A DNA stretch of 64,000 nt from Jongsikchunia kroppenstedtii DSM 45133. GTDB taxonomy: Bacteria; Actinomycetota; Actinomycetes; Mycobacteriales; Mycobacteriaceae. The notes under the pieces were generated by a model. The model saw only the letters and a list, made by a program, of their open reading frames with translations, searched no databases and was not told the origin of the DNA. Below, in pieces: positions 49,477 to 58,979 of the stretch (within the stretch, counting starts at the first letter, position 1; the number at the start of each line of letters is the position of its first letter). The stretch is from contig NZ_AQYG01000048.1 of the NCBI RefSeq assembly GCF_000380485.1, forward strand, positions 186,001-250,000, written 5' to 3'. Position numbers and translations under genes: made by a program.

Positions 49477-50775
49477 GTGAGTGATCTCGAACTGCCTCCC
49501 GCCAGTGCGGGTCTGGCGACACGCACGACCCATGAGCCCGACGCGAAGGGTCACTGGGGCGTCTACGGCGGACGGCATGTCCCCGAGGCCCTGATGGCCG
49601 TCATCGACGAGGTCACCTCCGGCTACGAGAAGGCCCGTGTCGACGACGATTTCCTGCGTGAGCTGGATCGGCTGCAGCGGGACTACGTCGGTCGGCCGTC
49701 GCCGCTGTTCGAGGCCACCAAGCTGTCGGCCGACGCCGGCGGAGCGCGGCTGTTCCTCAAGCGAGAAGACCTGAACCACACGGGTTCTCATAAGATCAAC
49801 AACGTCCTGGGGCAGATCCTGCTGGCCAAGCGAATGGGCAAGAACCGGATCATCGCTGAGACCGGCGCCGGTCAGCACGGCGTCGCCACTGCGACGGCGT
49901 GCGCGCTCCTGGACGCCGAATGCGTCGTCTACATGGGCAAGGTCGACACCGTCCGCCAGGCGCTCAACGTCGCCCGCATGCGGCTGCTCGGTGCCACGGT
50001 CATCGCCGTCGAAAGCGGTTCGGCCACCCTGAAGGACGCGATCAACGAGGCGATGCGTGACTGGGTGACCAACGCGCACAACACCTATTACTGCTTCGGC
50101 ACCGCGGCGGGACCGCATCCGTTCCCGGCGATGGTGCGCGACCTGCAGCGCATCATCGGCATGGAGGCGCGGGCGCAGATCCAGTCGGCGCTCGGTCGGC
50201 TGCCGGACGCGGTCGTGGCCTGCGTCGGCGGCGGATCGAACGCGATCGGGATCTTCCATCCCTTCGTCGATGACGCCGGCGTCCGCCTGGTCGGCTACGA
50301 GGCGGCCGGCGATGGCGTCGAAACCGGCAGACACGCAGCGACATTCACCGGTGGTACGCCGGGTGCGTTCCAGGGTGCCTATTCGTATCTGCTGCAGGAC
50401 GAGGACGGACAGACCATCGAGTCGCATTCGATCTCGGCCGGGCTCGACTACCCGGGCGTCGGGCCGGAGCATGCGTACCTGAAGGACATCGGCCGCGCCG
50501 AATACCGTCCCGTCACCGATACCGAGGCGATGGACGCACTCGCGCTGCTCAGCCGCCGCGAGGGCATCATCCCGGCCATCGAGTCCGCGCACGCCGTGGC
50601 CGGCGCCCTGCAGCTGGGCCGCGAACTGGGCTCGGGCGCCGCGATTCTGGTGAACATCTCCGGGCGCGGCGACAAGGATGTCGATACCGCCGCCCGCTGG
50701 TTCCATCTGTTCGACGAGGACGCTCCCGATCCCGCCGCGGCCGATCAGGCTTCGACCGAAGGCGGTCCGGCATGA
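49477..50775 (+). CDS. trpB: Tryptophan synthase beta chain
   Basis: PLP enzyme joining indole and serine. The 432-aa protein has [16 protein letters not shown] near the N-terminus, the PLP lysine in [33 protein letters not shown], the phosphate-binding GGGSNAIG, and [15 protein letters not shown]. Starts GTG 49477, 13 bases after trpC. The segment GCCCGGTGAG is duplicated at the trpC/trpB junction, giving a second possible GTG. Overlaps trpA by four bases, consistent with the alpha2beta2 complex. Confidence 0.97.
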   Translation: MSDLELPPASAGLATRTTHEPDAKGHWGVYGGRHVPEALMAVIDEVTSGYEKARVDDDFLRELDRLQRDYVGRPSPLFEATKLSADAGGARLFLKREDLNHTGSHKINNVLGQILLAKRMGKNRIIAETGAGQHGVATATACALLDAECVVYMGKVDTVRQALNVARMRLLGATVIAVESGSATLKDAINEAMRDWVTNAHNTYYCFGTAAGPHPFPAMVRDLQRIIGMEARAQIQSALGRLPDAVVACVGGGSNAIGIFHPFVDDAGVRLVGYEAAGDGVETGRHAATFTGGTPGAFQGAYSYLLQDEDGQTIESHSISAGLDYPGVGPEHAYLKDIGRAEYRPVTDTEAMDALALLSRREGIIPAIESAHAVAGALQLGRELGSGAAILVNISGRGDKDVDTAARWFHLFDEDAPDPAAADQASTEGGPA

Positions 50776-51554
50776 CGCTCGCCGATGTCTTCGCGAAGAC
50801 GCGAGCCGAGCAGCGCGCGGCGCTCATCGGCTACCTGCCGGTCGGCTACCCGACGGTGCCCGGTTCCATCGATGCGATGACGGGGATGGTCGAATCCGGT
50901 TGCGACATCATCGAAGTCGGCATCCCGTATTCCGACCCGGTGATGGACGGCCCGACCATCGAGGCCGCCGCCGGGCAGGCCTTGGCCAACGGTGTCCGGG
51001 TGCGCGACGTGTTCCCGGCCGCCGAGGCGGTCACGGCCGCCGGCGGTGCTGCCGTGGTGATGACCTACTGGAATCTGGTGCTGCGCTACGGCGTCGACGC
51101 GTTCGCGCGGGATCTCGCCGCGGCCGGGGGCCTCGGCATCATCACGCCGAATCTGATTCCCGAAGAGGCCGACGAGTGGATGGAAGCATCCGACAAGCAC
51201 GGCCTGGATCGGATCTTCCTGGTGGCGCCGTCATCGACCGAGGAACGCCTCGCGATGACTCTCGACGCCTGCAGCGGATTCGTCTATGCCGCATCGACGA
51301 TGGGCGTCACCGGCGCCCGCGACGTGGTCTCGAATGCGGCCCCCGAGCTGTGCCGTCGCATTCGCGAGCACAGCGACATCCCGATCGGCGTCGGACTCGG
51401 CGTCCGCAGCGGCGCGCAGGCGGCCGAGATCGCGGGCTATGCGGACGGCGTGATCGTCGGATCGGCGCTGGTCTCGGCGGTGGCCGAGGGTGAGGACGCC
51501 GTGCGCGGCCTGGTCACCGAACTGGCCGACGGCGTGCGCGCAGCCCGGGTTTAG
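50772..51554 (+). CDS. trpA: Tryptophan synthase alpha chain
   Basis: Cleaves indole-glycerol phosphate to indole, channelled to TrpB. The 260-aa barrel has the catalytic Glu/Asp segment [51 protein letters not shown], and [17 protein letters not shown]. Starts in the ATGA overlapping trpB. The his-trp array ends here; lgt begins 26 bases later and could belong to the same transcript. Confidence 0.97.
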   Translation: MTLADVFAKTRAEQRAALIGYLPVGYPTVPGSIDAMTGMVESGCDIIEVGIPYSDPVMDGPTIEAAAGQALANGVRVRDVFPAAEAVTAAGGAAVVMTYWNLVLRYGVDAFARDLAAAGGLGIITPNLIPEEADEWMEASDKHGLDRIFLVAPSSTEERLAMTLDACSGFVYAASTMGVTGARDVVSNAAPELCRRIREHSDIPIGVGLGVRSGAQAAEIAGYADGVIVGSALVSAVAEGEDAVRGLVTELADGVRAARV

Positions 51555-51580
51555 CGACTCCCTGCAGTAAGGTCGGCGGA

Positions 51581-53098
51581 ATGCAGACTGGCGTGACGCA
51601 ATCTGACGTGCTCGCGTACATTCCGAGCCCGCCGCAGGGCGTGTGGCACCTGGCCGGAGTCCCGATTCGCGCGTATGCGCTGTTCATCATCGTCGGCATC
51701 ATCGTCGCGGTGTTCTGGGGCAATCGGCGCTGGATCGCCCGCGGCGGTCGCGATGGGGAAGTGCTGGACATCGCCATCTGGGCGGTGCCGTTCGGCCTGA
51801 TCGGCGGCCGGCTGTATCACCTGGCCACCGACTGGAACACCTACTTCGGCGACGGCGGCAAGCAGCCGATCGATGCACTGAAGGTGTGGGACGGCGGTCT
51901 CGGCATCTGGGGCGCCGTGCTGCTCGGCGCCTTCGGCGCCTGGTTGGGAACCCGGCACCGCGGCATCAGCCTCCCGGCCTTCGGCGATGCCATCGGGCCG
52001 CCGATCCTGTTGGCGCAGGCCATCGGTCGGCTCGGCAACTACTTCAACCAGGAGCTGTTCGGAGCCGACACGACGATGCCGTGGGGCCTCAAGATCTACG
52101 AGCGCACTCCGGTCCTCGACCCGGACAGTCCGTGGACCAACATCAACGGCCACTCGACCGGCGAGGTCGTCCGGGTCGTGCAGCCGACCTTCCTCTATGA
52201 GCTGGTGTGGAATCTGCTCGTGGTGATCGCGCTGGTGATCATCGACCGCCGCTTCCGGATCGGTCACGGCCGCTTGTTCGCGATGTATGTCGCGGGCTAC
52301 TGCGCGGGCCGATTCGTGATCGAGGCCCTGCGGCACGACTACGCGACGCACATCTTCGGCCTGCGGATCAACCTGTTCACCGCGGCCCTGGTGTTCCTGG
52401 CGGCGTCGATCTACATCCTGCTGGCGCCACGCGGTCGGGAAACGCCGGTCGAGGTGTACCGCCCGGGTCGGGCGCCGGAGGAGTACTACGACGACGCCGA
52501 TGATGAAGACGAGGCCGACGGAGCGACGGCCGACGGGGACACGGTCGACGGGGACACGGTCGACGGGGACACGGTCGACGGGGAGACAGCCGACGGCGAC
52601 ACGGCGGACGACACCGACTTCGAGGCGATCGCGGACGACTACGCTGACGAACTCGACGAGTCAGAGAAACCGCCGGCCGACGAGACGGACGAGGCCAAGC
52701 CCACTGAGCCCGAACCCGATTCGGCGAGAGACAACGACGCCGACGGCCCGGAAGCCGACGAGCCGGACGGCGACGACGCTGCCGAACCGACGAAGGACGA
52801 GACGGCCGAACCGGCGAAGGACGAGACCGCAGAATCGGCCGATACCGCCGAACCGGCCAAGACCGAGGACCGCGCGGACGAACCGGCCGAAGACACGGCT
52901 GCCGAGCCGGCCGATGCTGACTCCGACGATGCCGACGCAGATGACGCCGAGGATTCCGACGAGGACGAAGACATAGACGCCGACGCCGACGATTCCGACC
53001 ACGAGGCCGACGCACCGGCAGCCGAGGAGCCGGAAAAGGCCGCGGTCGGCGATGCGACGGGCGAGGCCAAGCGCGAGTCGAAGAAAGCGTCCGACTGA
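51581..53098 (+). CDS. lgt: Prolipoprotein diacylglyceryl transferase with acidic C-terminal tail
   Basis: Transfers diacylglycerol to the lipobox Cys of lipoproteins; window targets would include the MceE-type lipoproteins. The first ~290 of 505 residues form the multi-helix Lgt domain: PIRAYALFIIVGIIVAVFWG, IWAVPFGLIGGRLYH, WDGGLGIWGAVLLGAFGAW, RLGNYFNQELFG, PTFLYELVWNLLVV, and YCAGRFVIEALRHD. The last ~200 residues are almost all Asp/Glu/Ala/Pro/Thr with a tandem VDGDT repeat; this tail is longer than in most bacteria, although mycobacterial Lgt has one too. Cytoplasmic disordered tail is likely. Confidence 0.93.
   Translation: MQTGVTQSDVLAYIPSPPQGVWHLAGVPIRAYALFIIVGIIVAVFWGNRRWIARGGRDGEVLDIAIWAVPFGLIGGRLYHLATDWNTYFGDGGKQPIDALKVWDGGLGIWGAVLLGAFGAWLGTRHRGISLPAFGDAIGPPILLAQAIGRLGNYFNQELFGADTTMPWGLKIYERTPVLDPDSPWTNINGHSTGEVVRVVQPTFLYELVWNLLVVIALVIIDRRFRIGHGRLFAMYVAGYCAGRFVIEALRHDYATHIFGLRINLFTAALVFLAASIYILLAPRGRETPVEVYRPGRAPEEYYDDADDEDEADGATADGDTVDGDTVDGDTVDGETADGDTADDTDFEAIADDYADELDESEKPPADETDEAKPTEPEPDSARDNDADGPEADEPDGDDAAEPTKDETAEPAKDETAESADTAEPAKTEDRADEPAEDTAAEPADADSDDADADDAEDSDEDEDIDADADDSDHEADAPAAEEPEKAAVGDATGEAKRESKKASD
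52531..52605 (+). repeat. 15-bp tandem repeat in the lgt tail
   Basis: Five 15-bp units (cgacggggacacggt; three perfect, two diverged) encode DGDTV-like pentapeptides in the acidic tail of Lgt. In-frame unit length means copy number could vary without disrupting the enzyme. Confidence 0.85.
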
Positions 53099-53171
53099 AC
53101 ATTTCGCGAACTACTCCGGTTTGCCCACCGGTGGTCGGCAGCGTCATTGCGGCGGCGACTAGGCTCGTGCC

Positions 53172-54590
53172 GTGAGCCGTCGAACGAAAATCGTGTGCAC
53201 CCTGGGCCCGGCGACCGACAGCGATGATCGGGTACGTCAGCTGGTCCAGACCGGAATGGACGTCGCCCGCCTGAATTTCAGCCACGGCAGCCATGCCGAT
53301 CACGCGAAGATGTATGCCCGTGTCCGCAAAGCCGCCGACCAGACCGGTCGCGCGGTAGGCGTCCTCGCCGATCTGCAGGGCCCCAAGATCCGCCTCGGTC
53401 GGTTCAAGGAGGGGCGCACGGAATGGCTTGCCGGAGAAGAAGTTCGGATTACGGTCGAGGACTGCGAAGGCACGCATGACCGCGTGTCGACCACCTACAA
53501 GGAACTCGCCGAGGATGCACAGCCGGGCGACCGGCTGCTCGTCGACGACGGCAAGGTCGGACTGACCGTCCTGCGCGTTGATGGCAATGACGTCGTCTGC
53601 ACCGTCACCGAAGGCGGCCCGGTCAGCAACAACAAGGGTGTCTCGCTGCCCGGCATGAATGTGTCGGTGCCGGCGCTGTCCGAGAAGGACATCGCTGATC
53701 TGGAGTTCGCCCTCAACCTGGGCGTCGACCTGATCGCGCTGAGCTTCGTCCGCGCTCCCGGCGACATCGACCTGGTGCACGAGATCATGGACCGCGTCGG
53801 GCGTCGTGTGCCGGTGATCGCCAAGCTCGAGAAGCCCGAGGCCATCGACAATCTCGAGGCCATCGTGCTGGCCTTCGACGCGATCATGGTCGCCCGCGGT
53901 GATCTCGGTGTCGAGCTGCCGCTCGAGGAAGTGCCGCTGGTGCAGAAGCGGGCGATCCAGATGGCGCGCGAGAATGCCAAGCCGGTGATCGTCGCGACCC
54001 AGATGCTGGAGTCGATGATCGAGAACTCCCGGCCGACCCGCGCCGAGGCGTCCGATGTCGCGAACGCCGTGCTCGACGGCGCCGACGCGGTGATGCTGTC
54101 CGGCGAGACGTCGGTCGGCAAGTACGTCATGGAGACCGTTTCGACGATGGCGAAGATCGTCCAGGCGGTCGAGCAGGGCAGTCGCAGTGTGCCGCCGCTG
54201 AGCCACGTGCCGCGGACCAAGCGCGGCATCATCTCGTACGCGGCCCGCGATATCGGCGAGCGCCTGGAGGCCAAGGCGCTGGTGGCCTTCAGCCAGTCCG
54301 GCGACACCGTCCGGAGGCTGGCTCGGCTGCACACCCGGCTGCCGTTGCTGGCGTTCACGCCGCTTCCCGAGATCCGTAATCAGCTGTCGATGAGCTGGGG
54401 CACCGAGACGTTCATCGTGCCACGCGTGGACAACACCGATGCGATGATCCGGCAGGTCGACTCGGCGCTGATGAACACCGGACGCCTGAAGCCGGGCGAT
54501 CAGGTGGTGATCGTGGCCGGTGCGCCCCCGGGCACGGTCGGATCGACCAACCTGATCCATGTGCACCGAATCGGCGAAGAGGACCATTGA
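53172..54590 (+). CDS. pyk: Pyruvate kinase
   Basis: Glycolytic enzyme making ATP and pyruvate. The 472-aa protein has the start RRTKIVCTLGPATDSDDRV, ARLNFSHGSHADH, the catalytic KLEKPEAIDNLEAI, MVARGDLGVELPLEEVP, KPVIVATQMLESMI, and LDGADAVMLSGETSVGKY. The C-terminal allosteric domain is present (KALVAFSQSGDTVRRLARL). GTG 53172 gives the canonical N-terminus. It overlaps tesB by three bases. Confidence 0.97.
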   Translation: MSRRTKIVCTLGPATDSDDRVRQLVQTGMDVARLNFSHGSHADHAKMYARVRKAADQTGRAVGVLADLQGPKIRLGRFKEGRTEWLAGEEVRITVEDCEGTHDRVSTTYKELAEDAQPGDRLLVDDGKVGLTVLRVDGNDVVCTVTEGGPVSNNKGVSLPGMNVSVPALSEKDIADLEFALNLGVDLIALSFVRAPGDIDLVHEIMDRVGRRVPVIAKLEKPEAIDNLEAIVLAFDAIMVARGDLGVELPLEEVPLVQKRAIQMARENAKPVIVATQMLESMIENSRPTRAEASDVANAVLDGADAVMLSGETSVGKYVMETVSTMAKIVQAVEQGSRSVPPLSHVPRTKRGIISYAARDIGERLEAKALVAFSQSGDTVRRLARLHTRLPLLAFTPLPEIRNQLSMSWGTETFIVPRVDNTDAMIRQVDSALMNTGRLKPGDQVVIVAGAPPGTVGSTNLIHVHRIGEEDH

Positions 54591-55474
54591 GCGAGCAGCC
54601 TGACCCCGCACATCGGTCCGACCTGGACCAGCTCCTGGCGCTCTTCGATCTGGAGCAGCGCGAGGACGACGTCTACATCGGTGAGCACCCGTCGGCGGTG
54701 GGACCGCGGACGTTCGGCGGTCAGCTACTCAGCCAGGGCATCGTCGCGGCGGGTCGCAGCGTCGAGCGGGAGACCCCGGTCCACGCGCTGCATGCGCATT
54801 TCATTCGCGCCGGCGATGTGTCGATGCCGATCGAGTACCACGTGCATCGCACGCGGGATGCGCGGTCGTTCGCCAATCGGCAGGTGACGGCGATCCAGGA
54901 AGGCGATGAGATCTTCACGATGCTCGTGGCTTTCCAGGACGCGGGCAAGGGTCTCGAACACGCTGTGGAGATCCCGGAGGTTCCGTATCCGGAGGACCTG
55001 CCGCCGCTCGGTGAGCACTTCAAGGGTTTCGAGGATCGCATCGCTGCGTTCGTCAATGCGATGCACCCGATCGACATCCGGTTCGCGAATGACCCGACCT
55101 GGAAGCTGCGCGAGGCGGGCGACAAGCTGGAGAACAACCGGGTGTGGATGCGCACCGACGGCCAGTTGCCCGACGAGAAGCTGCTGCATATTGCCGCCAT
55201 GTGTTACGCGTCGGACACGACCGTGCTCGACTCGATCATCAGCATGCACGGCCTGTCTTGGGGTATCGATCGGCTGTTCGCGGCGACCGTGAACCACTCG
55301 ATGTGGTTCCACCACGCCTTCCGTTTCGACGACTGGATGCTCTACGCGACCGAGTCGCCGGTCGCCGCGGGTTCGCGCGGCCTGGGCACGGGTCGGTTCT
55401 TCACTCGGGACGGCGCCCTCGCGACGACGGTCGTGCAGGAAGCGCTGATCAAGTACTTCCCGCCGCGCGGTTAG
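54587..55474 (+). CDS. tesB: Acyl-CoA thioesterase II
   Basis: Hydrolyses acyl-CoA to free acid and CoA. The 295-aa double hotdog protein has DVYIGEHPSAVGPRTFGGQLLSQ, LHAHFIRAGDVSMPIEYHV, and the catalytic triad region YASDTTVLDSIISMHG (Asp), FRFDDWMLYATESPVAAGSRGLG (Thr/Ser region) and VVQEALIKY (Gln). TTG 54587 overlaps the pyk stop (TTGA), an unusual start but supported by GAAGAGG just upstream. The 3' flank holds a 66-bp imperfect palindrome. Confidence 0.94.
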   Translation: MSEQPDPAHRSDLDQLLALFDLEQREDDVYIGEHPSAVGPRTFGGQLLSQGIVAAGRSVERETPVHALHAHFIRAGDVSMPIEYHVHRTRDARSFANRQVTAIQEGDEIFTMLVAFQDAGKGLEHAVEIPEVPYPEDLPPLGEHFKGFEDRIAAFVNAMHPIDIRFANDPTWKLREAGDKLENNRVWMRTDGQLPDEKLLHIAAMCYASDTTVLDSIISMHGLSWGIDRLFAATVNHSMWFHHAFRFDDWMLYATESPVAAGSRGLGTGRFFTRDGALATTVVQEALIKYFPPRG

Positions 55475-55498
55475 GGAGTCATCGCCCGGGTGCCTGAG

Positions 55499-55564
55499 TT
55501 TTCTGTTGCTGTGGGGCGAGCAGCGACAATTATTGTCGTCTGACCCCGAATTCCTGACAGAAAA
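55499..55564. terminator. 66-bp imperfect palindrome between convergent genes
   Basis: The outer arms TTTTCTGT (55499-55506) and ACAGAAAA (55557-55564), a GGGG/CCCC pair inside, and the central CGACAAT-T-ATTGTCG (55524-55538) are all symmetric about base 55531. It lies between the tesB and crotonase 3' ends, 25 and 13 bases from their stops. A bidirectional terminator is the simplest reading; a MITE-like insert is the alternative. Confidence 0.65.
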
Positions 55565-55576
55565 TCCGCGCGGTCG

Positions 55577-56371
55577 TCAGAACTGACGCTCGCGGAACTC
55601 CGGACTCTCGCGCTTCAGGCCGGCCTTACGAGCGATCCCCGAGTTGTAGCCGCGCAGCATCCGGAGCTGCAGCCGCTGTTCGGTGCCGAACGATGAGCGC
55701 GGACCCTGGTTCCAGGTCCGCTCGAACAGTTCCTTCGCCGCGGCGACCGCATCGGGCGACTGCTGCTTGATGACCTCGATGAACTCCATCGCCTCGGCCA
55801 TCGGATCGTCGGAGACCTCCGACACCAGGCCGATCTGCTTGGCGTAGTCGGCGGTCAGCATCTCGCCGGTCATGGTGAGCCGCTTGGCGATATCGATGCC
55901 GGTCAGCTGGGCGATGCTCATCGACAACGACATGTCGGGGATCAGCCCCCACTTCGCCTCGAGAATCGACAGGTCGGCATCGGTTGCCGCATAACGGAAG
56001 TCGGCGCCGAGCGCGATCTGCAGGCCGCCGCCATAGCAGTGGCCGGTGATGACGGCGATCACCGGAACCGGCACCGATCGCCAGGCCCAGCCCGGCGTCT
56101 GGAAGGAGTTGGCGCCGGTAAGGGGGTTCGGCACAAAGGTTTTCGCAACGCCGACCCGATCCTTGCCGACGGTGCCGAAGTCGAGGCCGGAGCAGAACGA
56201 CGACCCGTTGCCGTAGATGAGCACGGCGCGCAGCGACTTGTCTTTGGCGGCCCGCTCGGCCGCCGCTGTGAGGCCGTCGAGCATCGGGAGCGTGAGTCCG
56301 TTGTGCTTGTCGGGCCGATTGAGCCGGACGTGGGCGACGTGATCGATGACTTCGTATTCGATTTCCGACAT
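55577..56371 (-). CDS. Enoyl-CoA hydratase/isomerase (crotonase) family protein
   Basis: A 264-aa crotonase. The oxyanion-hole segments are IYGNGSSFCSGLDFG and ITGHCYGGGLQIALGADFRYA; the region that holds the catalytic Glu pair in true hydratases reads EAKWGLIPDMSLSMSIAQLTG, with Glu kept in the first position and Asp in place of the second. It therefore may be a hydratase or isomerase of uncertain substrate. The start at ATG 56371 is clear. It is followed upstream by an OHCU-decarboxylase-like gene 19 bases away on the same strand. Confidence 0.9.
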   Translation of the reverse strand: MSEIEYEVIDHVAHVRLNRPDKHNGLTLPMLDGLTAAAERAAKDKSLRAVLIYGNGSSFCSGLDFGTVGKDRVGVAKTFVPNPLTGANSFQTPGWAWRSVPVPVIAVITGHCYGGGLQIALGADFRYAATDADLSILEAKWGLIPDMSLSMSIAQLTGIDIAKRLTMTGEMLTADYAKQIGLVSEVSDDPMAEAMEFIEVIKQQSPDAVAAAKELFERTWNQGPRSSFGTEQRLQLRMLRGYNSGIARKAGLKRESPEFRERQF

Positions 56372-56389
56372 GGGCCCAGCGTAGGGGAG

Positions 56390-56728
56390 CTACCAGATCG
56401 GGTAGCCGTCGACGGGGCCGAGGAGGGCTTCGATGCGCCTGCGGTTCATCAGCGCGATTTCGGCGCGGCGGGCCAGCACATGCGGCTGCACGGTGGCGCC
56501 ACGGGAGCGGGTGTTCTCGGTGAACACCCGGTCGACGTCCTGGTCGGACATGGCGGACAGCTCGTTCTCGGCGTAGTCGAGCAGGTCGTCACGGTCGGTA
56601 TACGGCCGTTGCAGTGCGACGCTGTGGCACCAGGTGACCGAGCTGCAGCATTGGTAGAGCAGGTATTCGGCCTTGCGCATCGACAGAGTGTTGAAGGCCT
56701 CGAGCCCAATTCCTTTTCGGGTCAACAT
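56390..56728 (-). CDS. OHCU decarboxylase-like small protein
   Basis: A 112-aa helical protein. The run CCSSVTWCHSVALQRPYTDRDDLLDYAENELSAM has the look of the N-terminal half of 2-oxo-4-hydroxy-4-carboxy-5-ureidoimidazoline decarboxylase (C.S..W......RP....D.L...A....), but the catalytic HPRIG-like segment is absent (here TENTRSRGATVQ). GAGAGGAG precedes ATG 56728 on the minus strand. It is upstream of and likely co-transcribed with the crotonase. Resemblance is weak, so function remains open. Confidence 0.6.
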   Translation of the reverse strand: MLTRKGIGLEAFNTLSMRKAEYLLYQCCSSVTWCHSVALQRPYTDRDDLLDYAENELSAMSDQDVDRVFTENTRSRGATVQPHVLARRAEIALMNRRRIEALLGPVDGYPIW

Positions 56729-56856
56729 GTTCGGCTCCTCTCCGCAAAGACATCGTTATGCAGGTGGGCGTGGAACGGCCAGCGCAGCGGCCGGTCATTA
56801 ACGAGGAATTTGCGAAGGTAATGTGGGCGCAACGTAAACGATGAGGGAGAGCGTCA

Positions 56857-57678
56857 ATGTCGTATAAGTCCGTAACCATTGAGATCGCTGACTACATCGC
56901 CGAGGTGACGCTGATCGGCCCCGGGAAGGGCAACGCGATGGGGCCGGACTTCTGGTCGGAGATGCCGCGGGTGTTCGCGGAGTTGGATGCGAATCCAGAG
57001 GTCCGCGCGGTGGTGTTGACCGGCTCGGGCAAGAACTTCTCGTATGGGCTGGACCTGACCGCGATGGGCGGTGGCGCGCTCGCGCCGGTGTTCTCCGGTG
57101 AGATGACGGCACGCGATCGCCTGGCTCTGCAGGACGAGATCCGTGCGATGCAGACGGCCATCACCGCGGTGGCCGACTGCCGCAAGCCGGTGGTCGCGGC
57201 GATCGCCGGCTGGTGCATCGGCGGCGGCGTCGACCTGATCACGGCTGCCGATATTCGGTATGCGAGCGCCGACGCCAAGTTCTCGGTGCGCGAGGTGAAG
57301 GTGGCGATCGTCGCCGACATGGGCACGCTGGCGCGGCTGCCGCAGGTGGTCGGCGACGGGCATGCGCGCGAATTGGCGTTGACGGGCAAGGACATTGACG
57401 CTGCCCGCGCCGAGAAGATCGGCTTGGTCAACGACGTATTCGACGATCAGGATGCGCTGCTGGCCGCCGCGCGCTCGACGGCGCGGGATATCGCTGACCA
57501 GTCGCCGCTCGCGATGGCCGGCGTCAAGGAGGTCCTCAACTTCTCGCGGCGATCGGCCGAGGACGAGAGCCTGAAGTTCGTCGCAGTGTGGAACGCGGCC
57601 TTCCTCGCATCGAAGGATCTGCTCGCCGCGATCACGGCGGCCATGACCAAGCAGAAGCCGACGTACACGGGAGAGTAG
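56857..57678 (+). CDS. Delta(3,5)-delta(2,4)-dienoyl-CoA isomerase-like crotonase
   Basis: A 273-aa crotonase that resembles eukaryotic ECH1 in its active site: SGKNFSYGLDLTAMGG for the oxyanion hole, GWCIGGGVDLITAADIRYASADAKF, and VREVKVAIVADMGTLARLP, where the Asp and Glu correspond to the paired acids that shift two double bases. It should help degrade unsaturated fatty acids with odd-numbered double bonds. GAGGGAGAG precedes ATG 56857. It is divergent from the OHCU-like/crotonase pair. Confidence 0.88.
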   Translation: MSYKSVTIEIADYIAEVTLIGPGKGNAMGPDFWSEMPRVFAELDANPEVRAVVLTGSGKNFSYGLDLTAMGGGALAPVFSGEMTARDRLALQDEIRAMQTAITAVADCRKPVVAAIAGWCIGGGVDLITAADIRYASADAKFSVREVKVAIVADMGTLARLPQVVGDGHARELALTGKDIDAARAEKIGLVNDVFDDQDALLAAARSTARDIADQSPLAMAGVKEVLNFSRRSAEDESLKFVAVWNAAFLASKDLLAAITAAMTKQKPTYTGE

Positions 57679-57766
57679 GCCGCGGGCCGCAGATGGATGC
57701 GGTCGAATCGGATGGACGCGGTCGAACTACGCATACAGGGTGCTTTGCGGCGCTAATGTGACCGCT

Positions 57767-58975
57767 ATGACCGCTATCGCCAGCAGCCCCGTCACGGTCC
57801 GCCCCGTTCGACGCCGCGCCCGCCGACTGCGATGGAGCGCATGGACCTCGGCGGTGCTCACGGTGGGAGCGGCGACGATCGTGGCGGCGCCCGCCGCGGA
57901 GGCGGCGCCGCAGCTTTCGGTAACGACCGTCGCGTCGGGCCTGTCGATTCCGTGGGATGTCGAGGTGGCGCCCGACGGCACCGCATTGATGACGCAGCGG
58001 GCGGGCGGATTCGTGGCGGTGCGGCCCGGCGGCGCGGTCGTGCGGCCGCGTGCGGACTTCTCGAGGTTGTTCGTGGTGAAGGAGGCCGGCCTGATGGGGC
58101 TCGCCTTCGACCCCGGCTTCACCGCGAACCACCGCGTCTACACGTGTCAGGCCGAGTCACGCGGCGGTGCATCGTCCAGCATCGCCGGTGGTTCTGCGGA
58201 TCTGCCGTTGCCGTTTCCCAGCACAGGTCAGGTGGTCAATGTGGTCGCCTGGCGGATGAGCGATGACTGGTCTGCCGCGACCCGCGAACGGACGGTGGTG
58301 ACTGGGATTCCGGTGACGGCGTCCGGGCGGCATGTCGGTTGTGGACTGGCGGTGTCGGGAAGCACGCTGTGGATCGGCACCGGCGACACCGCGACGCCAT
58401 CTGTGCCGCAGAGTCGGCAGTCATTGGGCGGCAAAGTGTTACGGGCCTCACTCGACGGTGGTCCGGCTTCGATTTATACCCTCGGGCACCGCAACGTTCA
58501 GGGCGTCGCAGTGCAGCCGGGCAGCGGTCGCGTGTATGCGATCGAGCAGGGCACGGACCGCGACGATGAGCTGAATCTCCTTCGCGCAGGCGGCAATTAC
58601 GGCTACCGTCCCGACCGTGCGCCGCTGATCTACGACGAATCCGTGCCGATGACTGACCCGGTGCGGGTGCCCGGCGCGATCGGCGCGGTGTGGAGCTCGG
58701 GCAGTCCGACACTGGCGACGACGGCGCTGCAGTTCCTGCCGGCGACGGGGTGGGGCGAGTTCGGCGGGGGACTGGCGGTCTCGACGTTGAAGGGCGAACG
58801 CCTGGTATTCATGCGGCTGTCGGACGACGGGCAGAGCGTGGTCTCGACCGTCGAAGCCCTTGCCGGACATGGCCGCCTGCGCGGCCTGGCCGTTGCGCCT
58901 GACGGTTCACTGCTGGTGACCACCAGCAACGGCAACTCGACCGACCAGCTGCTCCGGGTGCGCTGGGTGGGCTGA
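57767..58975 (+). CDS. Secreted PQQ-type sugar dehydrogenase (glucose/sorbosone dehydrogenase family)
   Basis: A 402-aa exported beta-propeller. The N-terminal signal has an Arg-rich n-region and hydrophobic AWTSAVLTVGAATIVAAPAAEAAPQ with an AxA cleavage site. The GSDH domain shows IPWDVEVAPDGTALMTQRAG, LMGLAFDPGF, TLGHRNVQGVAVQPGSGRVY, and GTDRDDELNLLRAGGNYGYR. The cofactor would be pyrroloquinoline quinone taken up from outside or made by the host; no pqq genes are visible. ATG 57767 is preferred to upstream starts because it gives a compact signal peptide. Confidence 0.86.
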   Translation: MTAIASSPVTVRPVRRRARRLRWSAWTSAVLTVGAATIVAAPAAEAAPQLSVTTVASGLSIPWDVEVAPDGTALMTQRAGGFVAVRPGGAVVRPRADFSRLFVVKEAGLMGLAFDPGFTANHRVYTCQAESRGGASSSIAGGSADLPLPFPSTGQVVNVVAWRMSDDWSAATRERTVVTGIPVTASGRHVGCGLAVSGSTLWIGTGDTATPSVPQSRQSLGGKVLRASLDGGPASIYTLGHRNVQGVAVQPGSGRVYAIEQGTDRDDELNLLRAGGNYGYRPDRAPLIYDESVPMTDPVRVPGAIGAVWSSGSPTLATTALQFLPATGWGEFGGGLAVSTLKGERLVFMRLSDDGQSVVSTVEALAGHGRLRGLAVAPDGSLLVTTSNGNSTDQLLRVRWVG

Positions 58976-58979
58976 GAAC

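Noticed and set aside
52531-52605. CRISPR-like or VNTR array
   Set aside because: Units are contiguous 15-mers in frame inside lgt with no spacers; it is a coding tandem repeat.
57715-57775. Possible third copy of the dispersed element (GCATACAGGG...TTTGCGG, with CGGTCGAA repeats beside it)
   Set aside because: Only about 8 contiguous bases match copies A/B and the rest does not align; too weak to call.
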